A DNA stretch of 64,000 nt from Capra hircus (taxonomy: Eukaryota; Chordata; Mammalia; Artiodactyla; Bovidae), in contig NC_030826.1 of NCBI RefSeq assembly GCF_001704415.2, positions 58,733,362 through 58,797,361 of the forward strand. Direction: 5' to 3'. The position numbers were made by a program, and so were the translations under genes. Within the stretch, counting starts at the first letter, position 1. Each line of letters begins with the position of its first letter. The notes below the pieces were generated by a model. The model worked only from the letters and a program-made list of their open reading frames with translations, was not told the origin of the DNA and made no database searches. This document shows positions 44,397 through 55,009 of the stretch, piece after piece.

Positions 44397-45059
44397 GTAA
44401 CTGGTATAAATGAGCCCCTTTGTCATTTTTAGCAAAGATCTTGAGGGGCTGAGATAGAAGTAGGGAATTTCCCTTCCATAAGGTCTGTTGATTCAAATTT
44501 TTTACATTCACATTTTTCACATGTAGGGTAAGGGAGTTAGAGAAGGTGAGGTTCGGAAGAAGAAGACCGGCACTTTACAGGAACAGATCCCCTTTAATGA
44601 GGCGAGAAGGGGGCAGCAGTCAGATTAGTGGGCTGCTGCGCTAACCCAAGGAAAGAGTGAGTCCATATAGGCATGTATGTGGAAATCTACTGTCTTAAGG
44701 GGGCCTGTTCTTCTCCAAGGTTGTTCGGAGTAGTTATCTCTTAAATGGCTGGGGAAAGAACTCTGAAGATCGGCCAGAGGCTGGACCAGCTGGGAGCTGG
44801 GTGTGATCAACCTTAATGTCCTTTTTTTTTTTTTTCTTTTCCTTCCGGTGAGAGAGTGCTTTGTTTTGCACAGAATGGTGGGGAGGACCCGAGGGAAGTT
44901 TTAACTCCAGGCTATTTTGAGCATGTAACTTTCATTCATTCAGCAGTTATCCCAAGACTGTTTCCAATATGGCATCAACATACAATACTTCTGAAATGCA
45001 TTGGTTTAGAACAACAGAGCAGGCTTGGGGCCAGGTAAGCTTAGGGATGAAACAGCTGC
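44397..45059. other. Sequence with a possible LTR remnant
   Basis: On the minus strand 44810-44530 contains 'gcctatatggactc' (TATA-like), then about 90 bp on 'cctcattaaaggggatctgt' (ATTAAA-like) and then a GT-rich stretch. That layout could be an old retroviral LTR. No coding part, and no confirmed ends. The remainder is unassigned, with a T-run at 44822-44835. Confidence 0.25.
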
Positions 45060-45225
45060 ACCACCTTCAAGATACAGGAACAACTTAACATCTGTGAATC
45101 TCAGGTTCCTCTCCTGAAAATGTGGGATTGAAAAGTATCTTCCTCATCAAAGGATGCTAACTGTTCAGCAGCTCTCTGGAAGCAAGCGTTTGGCACACGG
45201 CACACACTCACTGACTGCTGCCAGC
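45060..45225 (+). mobile_element. MIR SINE
   Basis: 'ggaacaacttaacatctgtg', 'tcaggttcctctcctgaaaa' and 'gcaagcgtttggcacacggc' follow forward MIR order. A second weak trace in reverse follows at about 45290-45370. Confidence 0.5.
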
Positions 45226-45489
45226 ATTGCATATTAAATGAACACTGGGCAACGGATCATTATAAAATCAGCAGCTGTTGTTTTTCCACATGGATCAGAC
45301 ACTTTTTACACATTATTATCATTTTTCACTACAGTTCTGTAAAGTATGCCGCCATGGTGGAAGAGATGGTCAAATTTGAGTCCATATATATAGTGTGTGT
45401 GTATGTTTGTACATGTGTATTATATACATATTGCATTCATAGTATGTAATCCATATTACATTCACTATATTTATATCCATATAGAGAGA

Positions 45490-45711
45490 GCAGGGCTTCC
45501 CTGGTGGCTCAGTGTTAAAGAATCTGCCTTCAGTGCAGGAGCTGTATGAAATGTGGGTTCTATCCCTGACTTGGGAAGATCCCTTGGAAAAGGGAATGGC
45601 AACCTGCTCCAGTATTCTTGCCTAGAGAATCCCATGGACAGAGAAGCCTGGTGGGTTACAGTCCATGGGGTTGGACCTGACTGAAGTGACTTGAGCATGC
45701 ACGTATTGTAT
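45490..45711 (+). mobile_element. Bov-tA SINE with TSD
   Basis: Head 'agggcttccctggtggctca' to end 'catggggttggacctgactg'. An 11 bp target-site duplication, atatagagaga, lies at 45479-45489 and 45712-45722. The last block lacks the usual 'cgcaaagagt' piece. Confidence 0.92.
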
Positions 45712-45722
45712 ATATAGAGAGA

Positions 45723-46039
45723 TAGGGGAATCTAGGGTCTTTCTTCCAAGACAGAGGAAATCACGCAAATATGCCTGAATGTAGGATGATTTTATTGACA
45801 AAACTATTAGCCAAAAAAAAAAACACCAAACTTACCTTAAATTTCAGTCTTTACAAAGCCTGCCTTATTGTAAGATAACACTGTTATTTATTTTGAGATG
45901 CAGTTTGTAGTTTGGAAAGACCTATTAATTTGTAATTAAATTGATCAATGTTAGTTTTGGATGCATATAGGATTGCTTAAGACAGTAAAAATGATGTCCT
46001 TGTTTTCATAAATTAAGACTTTATAGACCACTTTAAAAA
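45723..46039. other. AT-rich single-copy sequence
   Basis: Nothing recognised. Confidence 0.35.
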
Positions 46040-46478
46040 ACATAGAGATGTCTTACTTAGTGAAGTAAGTCAGACAAAGATAAATATTGTATTGATATCA
46101 CTCATATGTAGAATCTAAAAAAAAAATGATCCAAGTGAACTTGTTTACAAAACAAAGATAGACTCAGATACAGAAAACAAATTTATAGTTTCCAAAGGGG
46201 AGAAGCAGGAAGGGATTAATTACAAGTTTGGGATTAACAGATACACACTACTAAATATAAAATAGAAAAACAAGGACCTACTGTATAGCACAGGAAACTA
46301 TGTTCAGTATCTTGTAATAAACTACAGTGGAAAAGAATCTAAAGATCTAAACATTCTTTCCCAGTATACTTTATTACAAGTTATTGATTCAAATATAAAA
46401 CGGAGTCACTTTGTTGTACATCTGAAACTTTATATGTCAACTATACTTCAATAAAAAATTAATTTAAAAAACCTAACA
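46040..46478 (+). mobile_element. L1 3' UTR fragment
   Basis: 'gtgaagtaagtcagacaaag', 'atcactcatatgtagaatct', 'aggacctactgtatagcaca' and 'gtcaactatacttcaataaa' occur in L1 3' UTR order. About 50 bp of unrelated text interrupts it near 46335-46390. Confidence 0.85.
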
Positions 46479-47023
46479 GAAATATTTGGTATGATTATCA
46501 CAAATATATTCCTATAGCTAGAAACAAAACAATTATATAATCCAAAAAGGGGATTTATGACTTTTCATATATATGCATTATTCATGAATGCATAAAGGCC
46601 AGAGCCACAAATATTTAAAAAGTGATAGAAATCACATGCTTTGAGAAGAAATGTAATATTTGGCTCAGAAAGTATTTTTTTTCTTAAAAAAAACCTGTTG
46701 TTGAAAGATTTGAAAAAAAAATAGTTTTATATGAGTAGAAAATGAATTATTTGTAAATTAATCTGATTTAATATAATATTAGGCTATAAATATGTTACTA
46801 AATTAAGAACTTAAAAGAAGTTATCTGTCTCCTTAAAGTTTACTTTTTCATAAAGGCAGAAAAATCCTTTCTCTCCATAAGGACATTTTAACATATTTTA
46901 GGAGATGCACAATATTGAATATTGCTGAAAGCAAGCTACCGTACTGGTTATACTAAGGGACACAAACATTAATCAGATATGAGTGGTAACTTCAAGGAAT
47001 TTACAGAATGATAGGGAAGATAA
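46479..47023. other. AT-rich single-copy sequence
   Basis: Nothing recognised. Confidence 0.35.
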
Positions 47024-47192
47024 GTGAAGTGAAGTGAAGTGAAGTCACTGAGTCATGTCCGACTCTTAGCGACCCCATGGACTATAGCCTACCGGGCTCC
47101 TCCGTCCATGGGATTTTCCAGGCAAGAGTACTGGAGTAGGGGTGCCATTGCCTTCTCCAGGGGAACTTCTCGGCCCAGGGATTGAGCCCGGT
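47024..47192 (-). mobile_element. Bov-tA/Bov-A SINE, truncated
   Basis: Reversed tail of GAAGT repeats (47023-47044), then 'gtcatgtccgactcttagcg' to 'ggcccagggattgagcccgg'. It stops before the reversed head. Confidence 0.88.
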
Positions 47193-47591
47193 AAGGCGTA
47201 TTTAAAACCAAATAGCCCTGTTATATGATAGGAAGTGACAAAGCTGTAAGAGAAGTTATAAACTACTTTAGGAATTCTTTGAGACTTCAAAATAAACCAT
47301 AAGTATGAGGTCTAATAGGCTTCTTTCTGTGTGTTTTATTTTTTGTTTTGCTTTTGTCTGTTTCTCCAGTTGTTTGAGGTTTGAGGTTTAGTGGAGATAA
47401 TAAGTAGAAGGGACCTAAAACCTATCCACGTCCCCCTGACTCTGTCAGAGGTATCTGTTGAATTAAATTCAGGCTTAAAAGCATAACTATATCCATCCCA
47501 GATCTTCAAAGTCAAGTTACGATGGGTAGTTTTACATCACCGCAAAGATGTCAAATTCTCCTGATCTGCCTTAATTATTTTTGAATAATAA
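47193..47591. other. Single-copy sequence
   Basis: Nothing recognised. Confidence 0.35.
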
Positions 47592-47746
47592 GTTCAGTCC
47601 CTGAGTTGGGAAGATCCCCTGGAGGAGGAAATGGCAACCACACCAGTATTCTCGCCTGGACAATCCCACGGACAGAGAGCCTGGCGGGCGACAGTCGACG
47701 GGGTGACAAGAATCCACCATCACTGAGCCACCGAGCACACACACGC
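47592..47746 (+). mobile_element. Bov-tA SINE, 5'-truncated
   Basis: Starts within the box-B region ('gttcagtccctgagttggga') and runs to a short ACAC tail. CpG-bearing variants ('gacagtcgacggggtgacaa') mark divergence. Confidence 0.85.
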
Positions 47747-47964
47747 TACTTCCTCCCTGGATCTATTATGTGGATGGAATTTGCTCCCCTTAAGCTGAAC
47801 TGGTTTTTTGTTTTTTAAGAAGTCCTGCTTATTCATTTAAGTACTTCCTTCTGAAGCATTGAAGGCTATGCATATACATAGTCATATTATAAGTATATTC
47901 TCTAAGAAACCACCAAAGAAAGTGGGGAAATTCAGTTAGAGTTGAGCATATTTTAATGCTCTCT

Positions 47965-48178
47965 GGGGCTTCCCTCATAGCTCAGTTGGTAAAGAATCTG
48001 CCTGTAATGCTGGAGACCCGGGTTCAATTCCTAGGTCAGGAAGATCCCCTGGAGAAAGAACTGGCAACCCACTCCAGTATTCTCACCTGGAGAATCCCCA
48101 TGGACAGAGGACCCTGGCAGGCTACAATCCATGGGGTCGCAAGAGTCGAACACGACTTAGAAACTAAACCACCACCAC
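47965..48178 (+). mobile_element. Bov-tA SINE
   Basis: Head 'ggggcttccctcatagctca' to end 'gggtcgcaagagtcgaacac', with a (CCA)n-like tail. Confidence 0.9.
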
Positions 48179-50683
48179 TAATGTTATCTAGCCTTTAAAG
48201 CTTCAGGCAAGATGATAACAGCTATGACCTGTGGATCTAGGTAAGAGAATCAGCACTGAAATATGAAATCTTAGTTAGAAGACAGCAAAGCCGCAGCCAG
48301 CACCCCTGGGTTTAGTGCTTCATGCTTCTTAGTGTAGAAACGATGCCTTTCACAAAGAAACAACGGCAACAAACGCATGAGCTGGTGCACAGGTCTAAGC
48401 CCAGGTCTACACAGTGCATGAAAAAATCAGTTTAAAAACTTAGTGTCCAGGTCCAAATAACTAGTTTGAGGGTTTTCACCACCAGCCAGCTCTTTGGAGC
48501 GGCAGGGGTGCTGTCTGGAGTTCTGATGGCTCTATCAACTTCTTTGCTTTTTCCCTCTGGCCAACCTCAGAATTTCATTTCTCTCTTGGCTGGGAATTCT
48601 CCTGATGAGTCAAGGATAAACGGATTTGCAATTGCCTTTTTTTTGTTTTTGTTTTTGTTTTTTGGTAAGCATTATTGTTTTCACTAGATGCAAGGAGGTG
48701 TGTTTTCTTTTATCCTTCCAAGCAAACGCATGACATCCTCTCTTGTCAAAAAGGGAGCTCTGCTACGGCTGGACCGGGGCTCACACAGTTGTTAAACAGC
48801 AGGGATTATCAGGCAGGACAGTATTAAGTGGTGTTTAACAGCAAGACCGAAGTTCTCTGTCAGATGCCTGACTTAGGGCTCCTTGACTGTGAGCATCGTA
48901 GCTTCTAGACCTTTTGCACAGGACCATTTTTCATTCTGACAACAAACTACCGCGGCTGTCCTGGGTTGCCTTTTGGAGCTGACAGCCGAGTATTTCTGTG
49001 GCAGAAATATTGCCAGGGAGTCGGGGACAGGGGCGGAGGGGAGACGTTTTTACCCCCTTTCACGCTAAGTGCAGTGGCATTCCGAGCGGTAGGTGTCCCC
49101 CGTCAATGGCCGGTTAATCTGTTCAGTATGATCCCTGTCTAGTCATAACAATAGGGGGGTCGGGGCGGGGGTGCACGTGTGGAGTATCGGCCCCGCAGTG
49201 GGATTGTCTCACGCGCACATTAGCTTCTCCATCTCGCCCAGGCGCTTTCTCGTTGACGTAGGCCGGGGAGGGCGAACGCTGAGTCTGTCAACTTAAGTAC
49301 CCTGCTCTAAAAGGTTTTTTATTGGGGGGGAAGAGGGGGAGCGGGAGGTGTTTGACAGGTCCCCGAAGTTCAAGCTCAGCCGTTTTATGACCGCAGAAAG
49401 ACATCAGTTATGGAACTTACGATATGATGGGTGCAAAGGCAGGAAATAAAAGAAAGAACTTAATGAAAGTTTAATCTTCTGGGGAATTGGTGCCCCTCCG
49501 AGGCATAAATTGAGAGACCTAAAGCTAAATTTCTCTGTCAAAGGCTGGCATCTCGCTCATGCACATTTTACAGCTATGCTAGAAGTGTATATATATATAT
49601 ATATATGCACACATATATGTATATATATTTTAAAACAGCTATTTCTATTCTTGAGTGCCCGCAGTCGCTGATGGAGGCTGGGCAGTGCTCGCAGTAGATT
49701 TATTAGGGAGGTTATTGCTTCTCTGTACAGCATGCGTTACAGAAGAGTTATACAATCACGGTTCATTCTGCAGTTGTCTGGTCCTGATTCTGGCTCTGCA
49801 TGGCTGGTATCTGATTGGTTGAGAAGCTGGGGAAAAAAAAAAATCCTTGGGAACTGTCACATTAGGCTTCCATCTCTTGGATCCCGGATGCTGAATCTGT
49901 GTCGTGGTTTTGTATCAAAACTATTAACACTGGTTCATGGGTGAGCTGTGACCTGCGATCCTTGTTACATCTGAAGCGTAATCTAGAAGTCATGTGGCCA
50001 AGCCTGGGCTGACTTCCCCACGTCTCCAGCAATGAAAAGAGGGTTTGTGGTCAGAGGAGGAAGCAGAGAAGATGACAGAGACACAGAGGAGGGACACCCT
50101 GGGTAGGAAGATGCCTTGGCCCCCGTCTCATTTTCCTGCATCGGCGGAAACGGATGGGTGAGGTCCTGCTGGGGCAGTCTTTATATTGCGTTCCCCATCA
50201 GGCGCAGCACATCCAGGCCTTGATCGGAGACAACACGGAAAACTTGACACGTCCTTGGAAGACTTTTTCCAGTTGATTAGACCAGCTCAGGAACAGGCCA
50301 CACGCGGACTAGCGTGACGCGTGTGCTGTGTCTCGGTTGGTGCGGGGAGCACTCTGTCTGCCTGGGAAATAGAACATGTTTGTGGGGAGGATGTCATTAT
50401 GCGATAGAGGCCGACACCGACTGTGACGTACGTAATGAAAACAGGATAACGTCAACATTTCATTCGTGAAAGAGTGACGGTAGAAGTTACTTTCAAGGTC
50501 AGTAGTGGTTACTTTCAGATCGTGTTCAAATGATCAAGCCTTCAGTAGAAAGGCGCTCTCCATTCAAGCCTTTCCTCATGTGTTAGGGATTAGCTACACT
50601 GCAACGAAAGAGAAGCTGAAGGAAGCGTCTAACAGAATATTGTTTTTTTAAAGCTCAGTTTGGGAGCCAGTATGGTAGTGTTA
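48179..50683. other. 2.5 kb repeat-poor block with local CpG enrichment
   Basis: It is one of the longest repeat-poor stretches. CpG is locally raised at 48950-49400 (for example 'cattccgagcggtaggtgtc', 'gttgacgtaggccggggagg'). There are G-runs at 49152-49172 and 49322-49345, and an AT-dinucleotide patch at 49587-49629. No exon with usable splice sites is seen. It looks like candidate regulatory DNA, but this is inference only. Confidence 0.4.
49587..49629. repeat. (TA)n-rich microsatellite
   Basis: About nine TA units, a short CA interruption ('gcacaca'), then TATA again. Confidence 0.9.
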
Positions 50684-50943
50684 GGGGCGTCCCAGCTGGC
50701 TCTAATGGTAAAAGAATGTACCCACCAATGCAGGAGACGAGAGAGACGCAGGTTCGATCCCTGGGTCGGGAAGATCCCCTGGAGGAGGCAACCCACTCCC
50801 GTATTCTTGCCTGGAGAATCCCCTGAACAGAGGATCCTGGCAGGTTACTGTCCCTGGGGTCACAAAGAGTCCAATACAACTGAGCAACTAAGCACAATGG
50901 CTGTATTAAACACACATGCACACACACACACACACACACACAC
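50684..50943 (+). mobile_element. Bov-tA SINE with (CA)n tail
   Basis: Head 'gcgtcccagctggctctaat', box region 'ggttcgatccctgggtcggg' and end 'ggggtcacaaagagtccaat'. The tail has grown into about 12 CA units (50919-50943). Confidence 0.9.
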
Positions 50944-51145
50944 TGAATGTGTTTGTGACACCAGTTTAATTATAAAATTGTCTGATTTAAGCTTCTAAGT
51001 CATTCTATCAATCACTTTATCACTAGAAGGAAGAGTATAGACTTTGGATTCAAATCCTTGTTTTGATGTTTATAAGCAACTTTATTAACGTGTTTATTAT
51101 TAAATGAGTTCGTACCTTTCTGGGGTATCGACATACAGGAACTGT
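50944..51145. other. AT-rich single-copy sequence
   Basis: Nothing recognised. Confidence 0.3.
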
Positions 51146-51160
51146 TAAAGATAAGTTCTT

Positions 51161-52085
51161 TTTTTTTTTTTTTTGGTAAGTTAATTTATTTACTTTAATT
51201 TCAGGCTAATTACTTTACAATATTATAGTGGTTTTGCCATACACTGACATGAATCAGCCATGGGTGTACATATGTCTCCATCCTGAACGCCCCTCCCACC
51301 TCCCTCCCCACCCCATCCCTCGGGATCGTCCCAGTGCACTGGCCCTGAGCACCCTGTCTCATGCATCAATCCTGGACTGGCAATCCATTTCACGTATGGT
51401 AATACACATGTTTCAATGCTATTCTCTCAAACCACCCCACCCTCGCCTTCTGCCACAGAGTCCAAAAGTCTGTTCTTTACATCTGTGTCTCTCTTGCTGT
51501 CTTGCATATAGGGTCATCATTACCATCTTTCTAAATTCCATATATATATGTTAATATACTATATTGATGTTTTTCTTTCTGACTTACTTCACTCTGTATA
51601 CTAGGCTCCAGTTTCATCCACCTCATTAGAATTGACTCAAATGTAGTCTTTTTAATGGCTGAGTCATATTCCATTGTGTACCACAGCTTTCTTATCCATT
51701 CATCTGCTGATGGACATCTAGGTTGCTTCCATGTCCTGGCTATTATAAACAGCGCTGCGATGAACATTGGGGTACACATGTCTCTTTCAATTCTGGTTTC
51801 CTCTGTGTGTATGCCCAGCAGTGGGATTGCTGGGTCATAAGGCAGTTCTATTTCCAGTTTTCTAAGGAATCTTCACACTGTTCTCCATTGTGGCTGTACT
51901 AGTCTGCATTCCCACCAACACTGTAAGAGGGTTCCCCTTTCTCCCCACCCTCTTCAGCATTTATTTTTTGTAGACTTTTTGATAGCAGCCATTCTGACCG
52001 GAGTGAGATGGTACCTCATTGTGGTTTTGATATGCATTTCTCTGATAATGAGTGATGTTGAGCATCTTTTCGTGTTTGTTAGCCA
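51161..52085 (-). mobile_element. L1 LINE, 5'-truncated, with probable TSD
   Basis: The poly-A tail (T-run to 51174) leads into the 3' UTR ('ttttgccatacactgacatg') and then antisense ORF2 C-terminus. In sense, the 51531-51779 minus frame reads TWKQPRCPSADEWIRKLWYT, a standard L1 ORF2 tail motif. Flanks taaagataagttctt (51146-51160) and taaagacaagctctt (52086-52100) match at 13 of 15 bases and look like an aged target-site duplication. Confidence 0.94.
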
Positions 52086-52100
52086 TAAAGACAAGCTCTT

Positions 52101-52416
52101 ATCATCATCATTAGTGACAGGAAAAGTGGCAACAATCATCTGAATGTTAAAATTGAGGAAGTTACCTTTAATCAGGGGAAAATGACAATAATTAATATCT
52201 ACAATTAATTTTGATTCTACAGCACATTGTTTACTTCCAGCTGATGGCAAAAACATTGAAAACTGGTTAGTAGTTTGTCCAAAGTCACACAGTGACAAAG
52301 GAAGTCCAGATTTAATGAATTAAAAAACCTCATGTTAATATTTCAAAGAAACCTTAACAATATTTTTTTACGACTGAAAATTCAACATGGAGCCTTGGAT
52401 GTAATTTCCATGTAGT
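52101..52416. other. Single-copy sequence
   Basis: Nothing recognised. Confidence 0.35.
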
Positions 52417-52426
52417 AGGCGGTTAA

Positions 52427-52648
52427 CGGGTGTCCCTGGTGGATCAGTGGTAAAGCGCCCATCTGCCAATGCAGGAGACACTGGAGGGGCAGGTTTGATC
52501 TCTGGGTTGGGAAGACCCCTGGAGAAGGAAGTGGCACCCCACTCCAGTATTCTTGCTTGGGAAATCGCATGGACAGAGGAGCCTGGCAGGCTATAGTCTA
52601 TGGGGTCACAAAGAGTCGGACATGACTTAGCAACTGAGCATGCATGAC
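52427..52648 (+). mobile_element. Bov-tA SINE with TSD
   Basis: Head 'ggtgtccctggtggatcagt' to end 'gggtcacaaagagtcggaca'. A 10 bp target-site duplication, aggcggttaa, lies at 52417-52426 and 52649-52658. Confidence 0.93.
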
Positions 52649-52658
52649 AGGCGGTTAA

Positions 52659-54608
52659 TGTATGCTCTAATAAAACTTACTTTCTAAATATTGGTTTCAC
52701 CTCTGAGGATATGGAAGGACTTATATGCTTAGCTATCTATCATTGACCAGAGCAGTTTTGCTATCTAGGTACTTTTGTGGGTAGGTATTTGTATCACATG
52801 GATAAGCCTCCAGTCTGGTGGCTTATGATCTGAAATCTGAGGGAACAGTATCCTAGGAGCACCTGGAGGAAAGCAAAGAGAACTCATTTGGTTCAGGTCC
52901 AACTTGAGTATCTTTCTGTAGCTTCTGAAAAATACCAATATATTAAAACCCCTCCATTTTGGAAAAGAAATTCCCAGCTTTAAAATAAATCAGAAAGCAT
53001 TTAATTGGATGATTGGTCATTTAACCTTTGATCTAAACAAATTGGTGCTGAGTAAAAATTAACTGTCACAAGGAAATCCATCTATTTTGACCAGGTTTCT
53101 GATGGAATTGTCATAAAGGATAACATTCATTTATGTTGCAGATAAGATCCACTAGTTACACACACACACGTCACATCTTCACTCAAGGTGTCTTTAAAGC
53201 ACCTGTTGGAATAAAAATTGATGCATCAGGCTAGCCTGACTGTGAAGGAGAGAGAAAAGATGAAAATCATGAAGTAAAACTCTCTGGAGCCAAAAGAGAG
53301 AGTTCTGAATTCATTCTAGAGATTGGCCTGAAAATCAATGTATTCCGGAAGTGATCAGCACAGACATGATCATTTTCTCGGGGAAAGCTGTACATTTGGC
53401 CAGTCAAAGCTCTATAAATCAATAATGTAACCAGAGTCGGGAATTCCATTAACAGTTGATTTCCAGGAAGTGAGCATTTAAAAAACGTAACTAAAAATAC
53501 ATATGAAAAGCAATCCTCTCTGAAGTGTTTGTGTGAGAGCCCAGGAGTCGAGCATTAGGAAAGTTAAGGGCTGCAGCCTCTTGCCAGCACATGTGGCGGA
53601 GAAATCACTGCAGTTGGCTCCTTCTGTGGCTAATGGCAGAGCACTTGGGTTCACTTGAGATGAGACTCCTTGACAGCTCTTTTGAACTCACTTCAACTGT
53701 TCCTCCCTCTGCCTGTCAGAGAAAGTCAGACTTGAAACCCTGCGTCCCCTACAGAGTGGAGGGAATCCCTAAAGGAGAGAAATAGGGGTGGTTTCTCCAC
53801 CTCCCTGCCTCCAGGCAAGGTGCTTTACCCAGAACACAAAACGACTGACATTTCCTGTCTGCTCCACCCCTGTTGATATGTGTGTCCAAAATCTGCAGAG
53901 GTCTTCAGACTTTTTAATTTGTTTAACAGCCTGCGTCTAAAATTAAAAGTATTTGGATATATCCTAACTGGCTAAAATGGAATCCATCTCTGATTTCCTC
54001 TTGCGGAAGAAGCTCAATATATTACAGGAGACACAATTTATAATATGGGCTATTTTGGTAATTTGTCAACTATTGAAATGAGTTCCATTTGGCTTGGCTT
54101 GACTCTATAAAAATAAGCTGTAATAATGTCTGTAGAATCAAAACGGGACCCTGTGCTTCTTTGAAATGCCCTTGGCCCAGGAAGGCATTTTCGAGGGCAC
54201 CAGAGTTCAGCGTGAAGCTGACAGAAAGTGAAGGACACTGCGAAGTAGCAAAGAAAGGACTTTGAACAGGAGAAAGGAAAGGAGAGACGTCAAAAGTCAA
54301 GTAATGAACACATACTTTCCTCCGGATTTTCTAAACTATTAAAAATTATTAGCATCATTCTGTTGCAAAAGTTCCTTAAACCAAGTTTTGCTAATCGGCC
54401 TTTTGAGAAAGATTCATTTTCTGAATATGTTGATGAACCCACTCCTCATTTTATGGGTCATGTCTTGAAATTCAGTGAATTAGGAAATTGCTCCAAGCAG
54501 AAAGAGAGAGTTTGATACGTAGATTTGGATGGAAGCTATTTTGAATTTCCAGGAAATGCTTTGAGGTCACAGCTGGTTTGGTGCCCATTTGATTACGTCC
54601 CCATTGCT
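52659..54608. other. 1.95 kb single-copy block
   Basis: No repeat apart from a short CA run (53159-53169). No exon with splice sites is recognised. The frames at 53591-53785 (+) and 54050-54300 (-) have no coding support. Confidence 0.45.
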
Positions 54609-54838
54609 TTCCGTGGTGGCTCAGTCTGTAAACAAATCTGCCTGAAATGCAAGAAACCGCTGTCCAGAATGCAAGAGACTCAGGTTGGATCCTTGTGTGG
54701 GGAGGGTTCCTTGGAGAAGAAAATGGCAATCCACTCCAGTATTCTGGCCTGGAGAATTCTATGGACAGAGGAGCCTGATGGGCTACAGCCAATGGGGTCG
54801 TAAGAATCAGAGAAAACTTAGCAACTAAACCTCCACCA
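54609..54838 (+). mobile_element. Bov-tA SINE, diverged
   Basis: Head 'gctttccgtggtggctcagt' to end 'gggtcgtaagaatcagagaa', with an extra 'gaaaccgctgtccagaatgc' segment inside the head that partly duplicates the 'aatgcaagaga' motif. Confidence 0.85.
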
Positions 54839-55009
54839 CTATAGCTTTACAACCCCTACTCGACAATGAAAAAAAAGAAAAGTAATTTAACTGTTTACAC
54901 TAAATGATGCTAGCTACTTTAGCTACTTCCTATTTCCCATTTAATGTATTGATTTCATATGGTAGTAATTGATCAAATATTGAAATTTATACATATGTAA
55001 CGAGATCAG

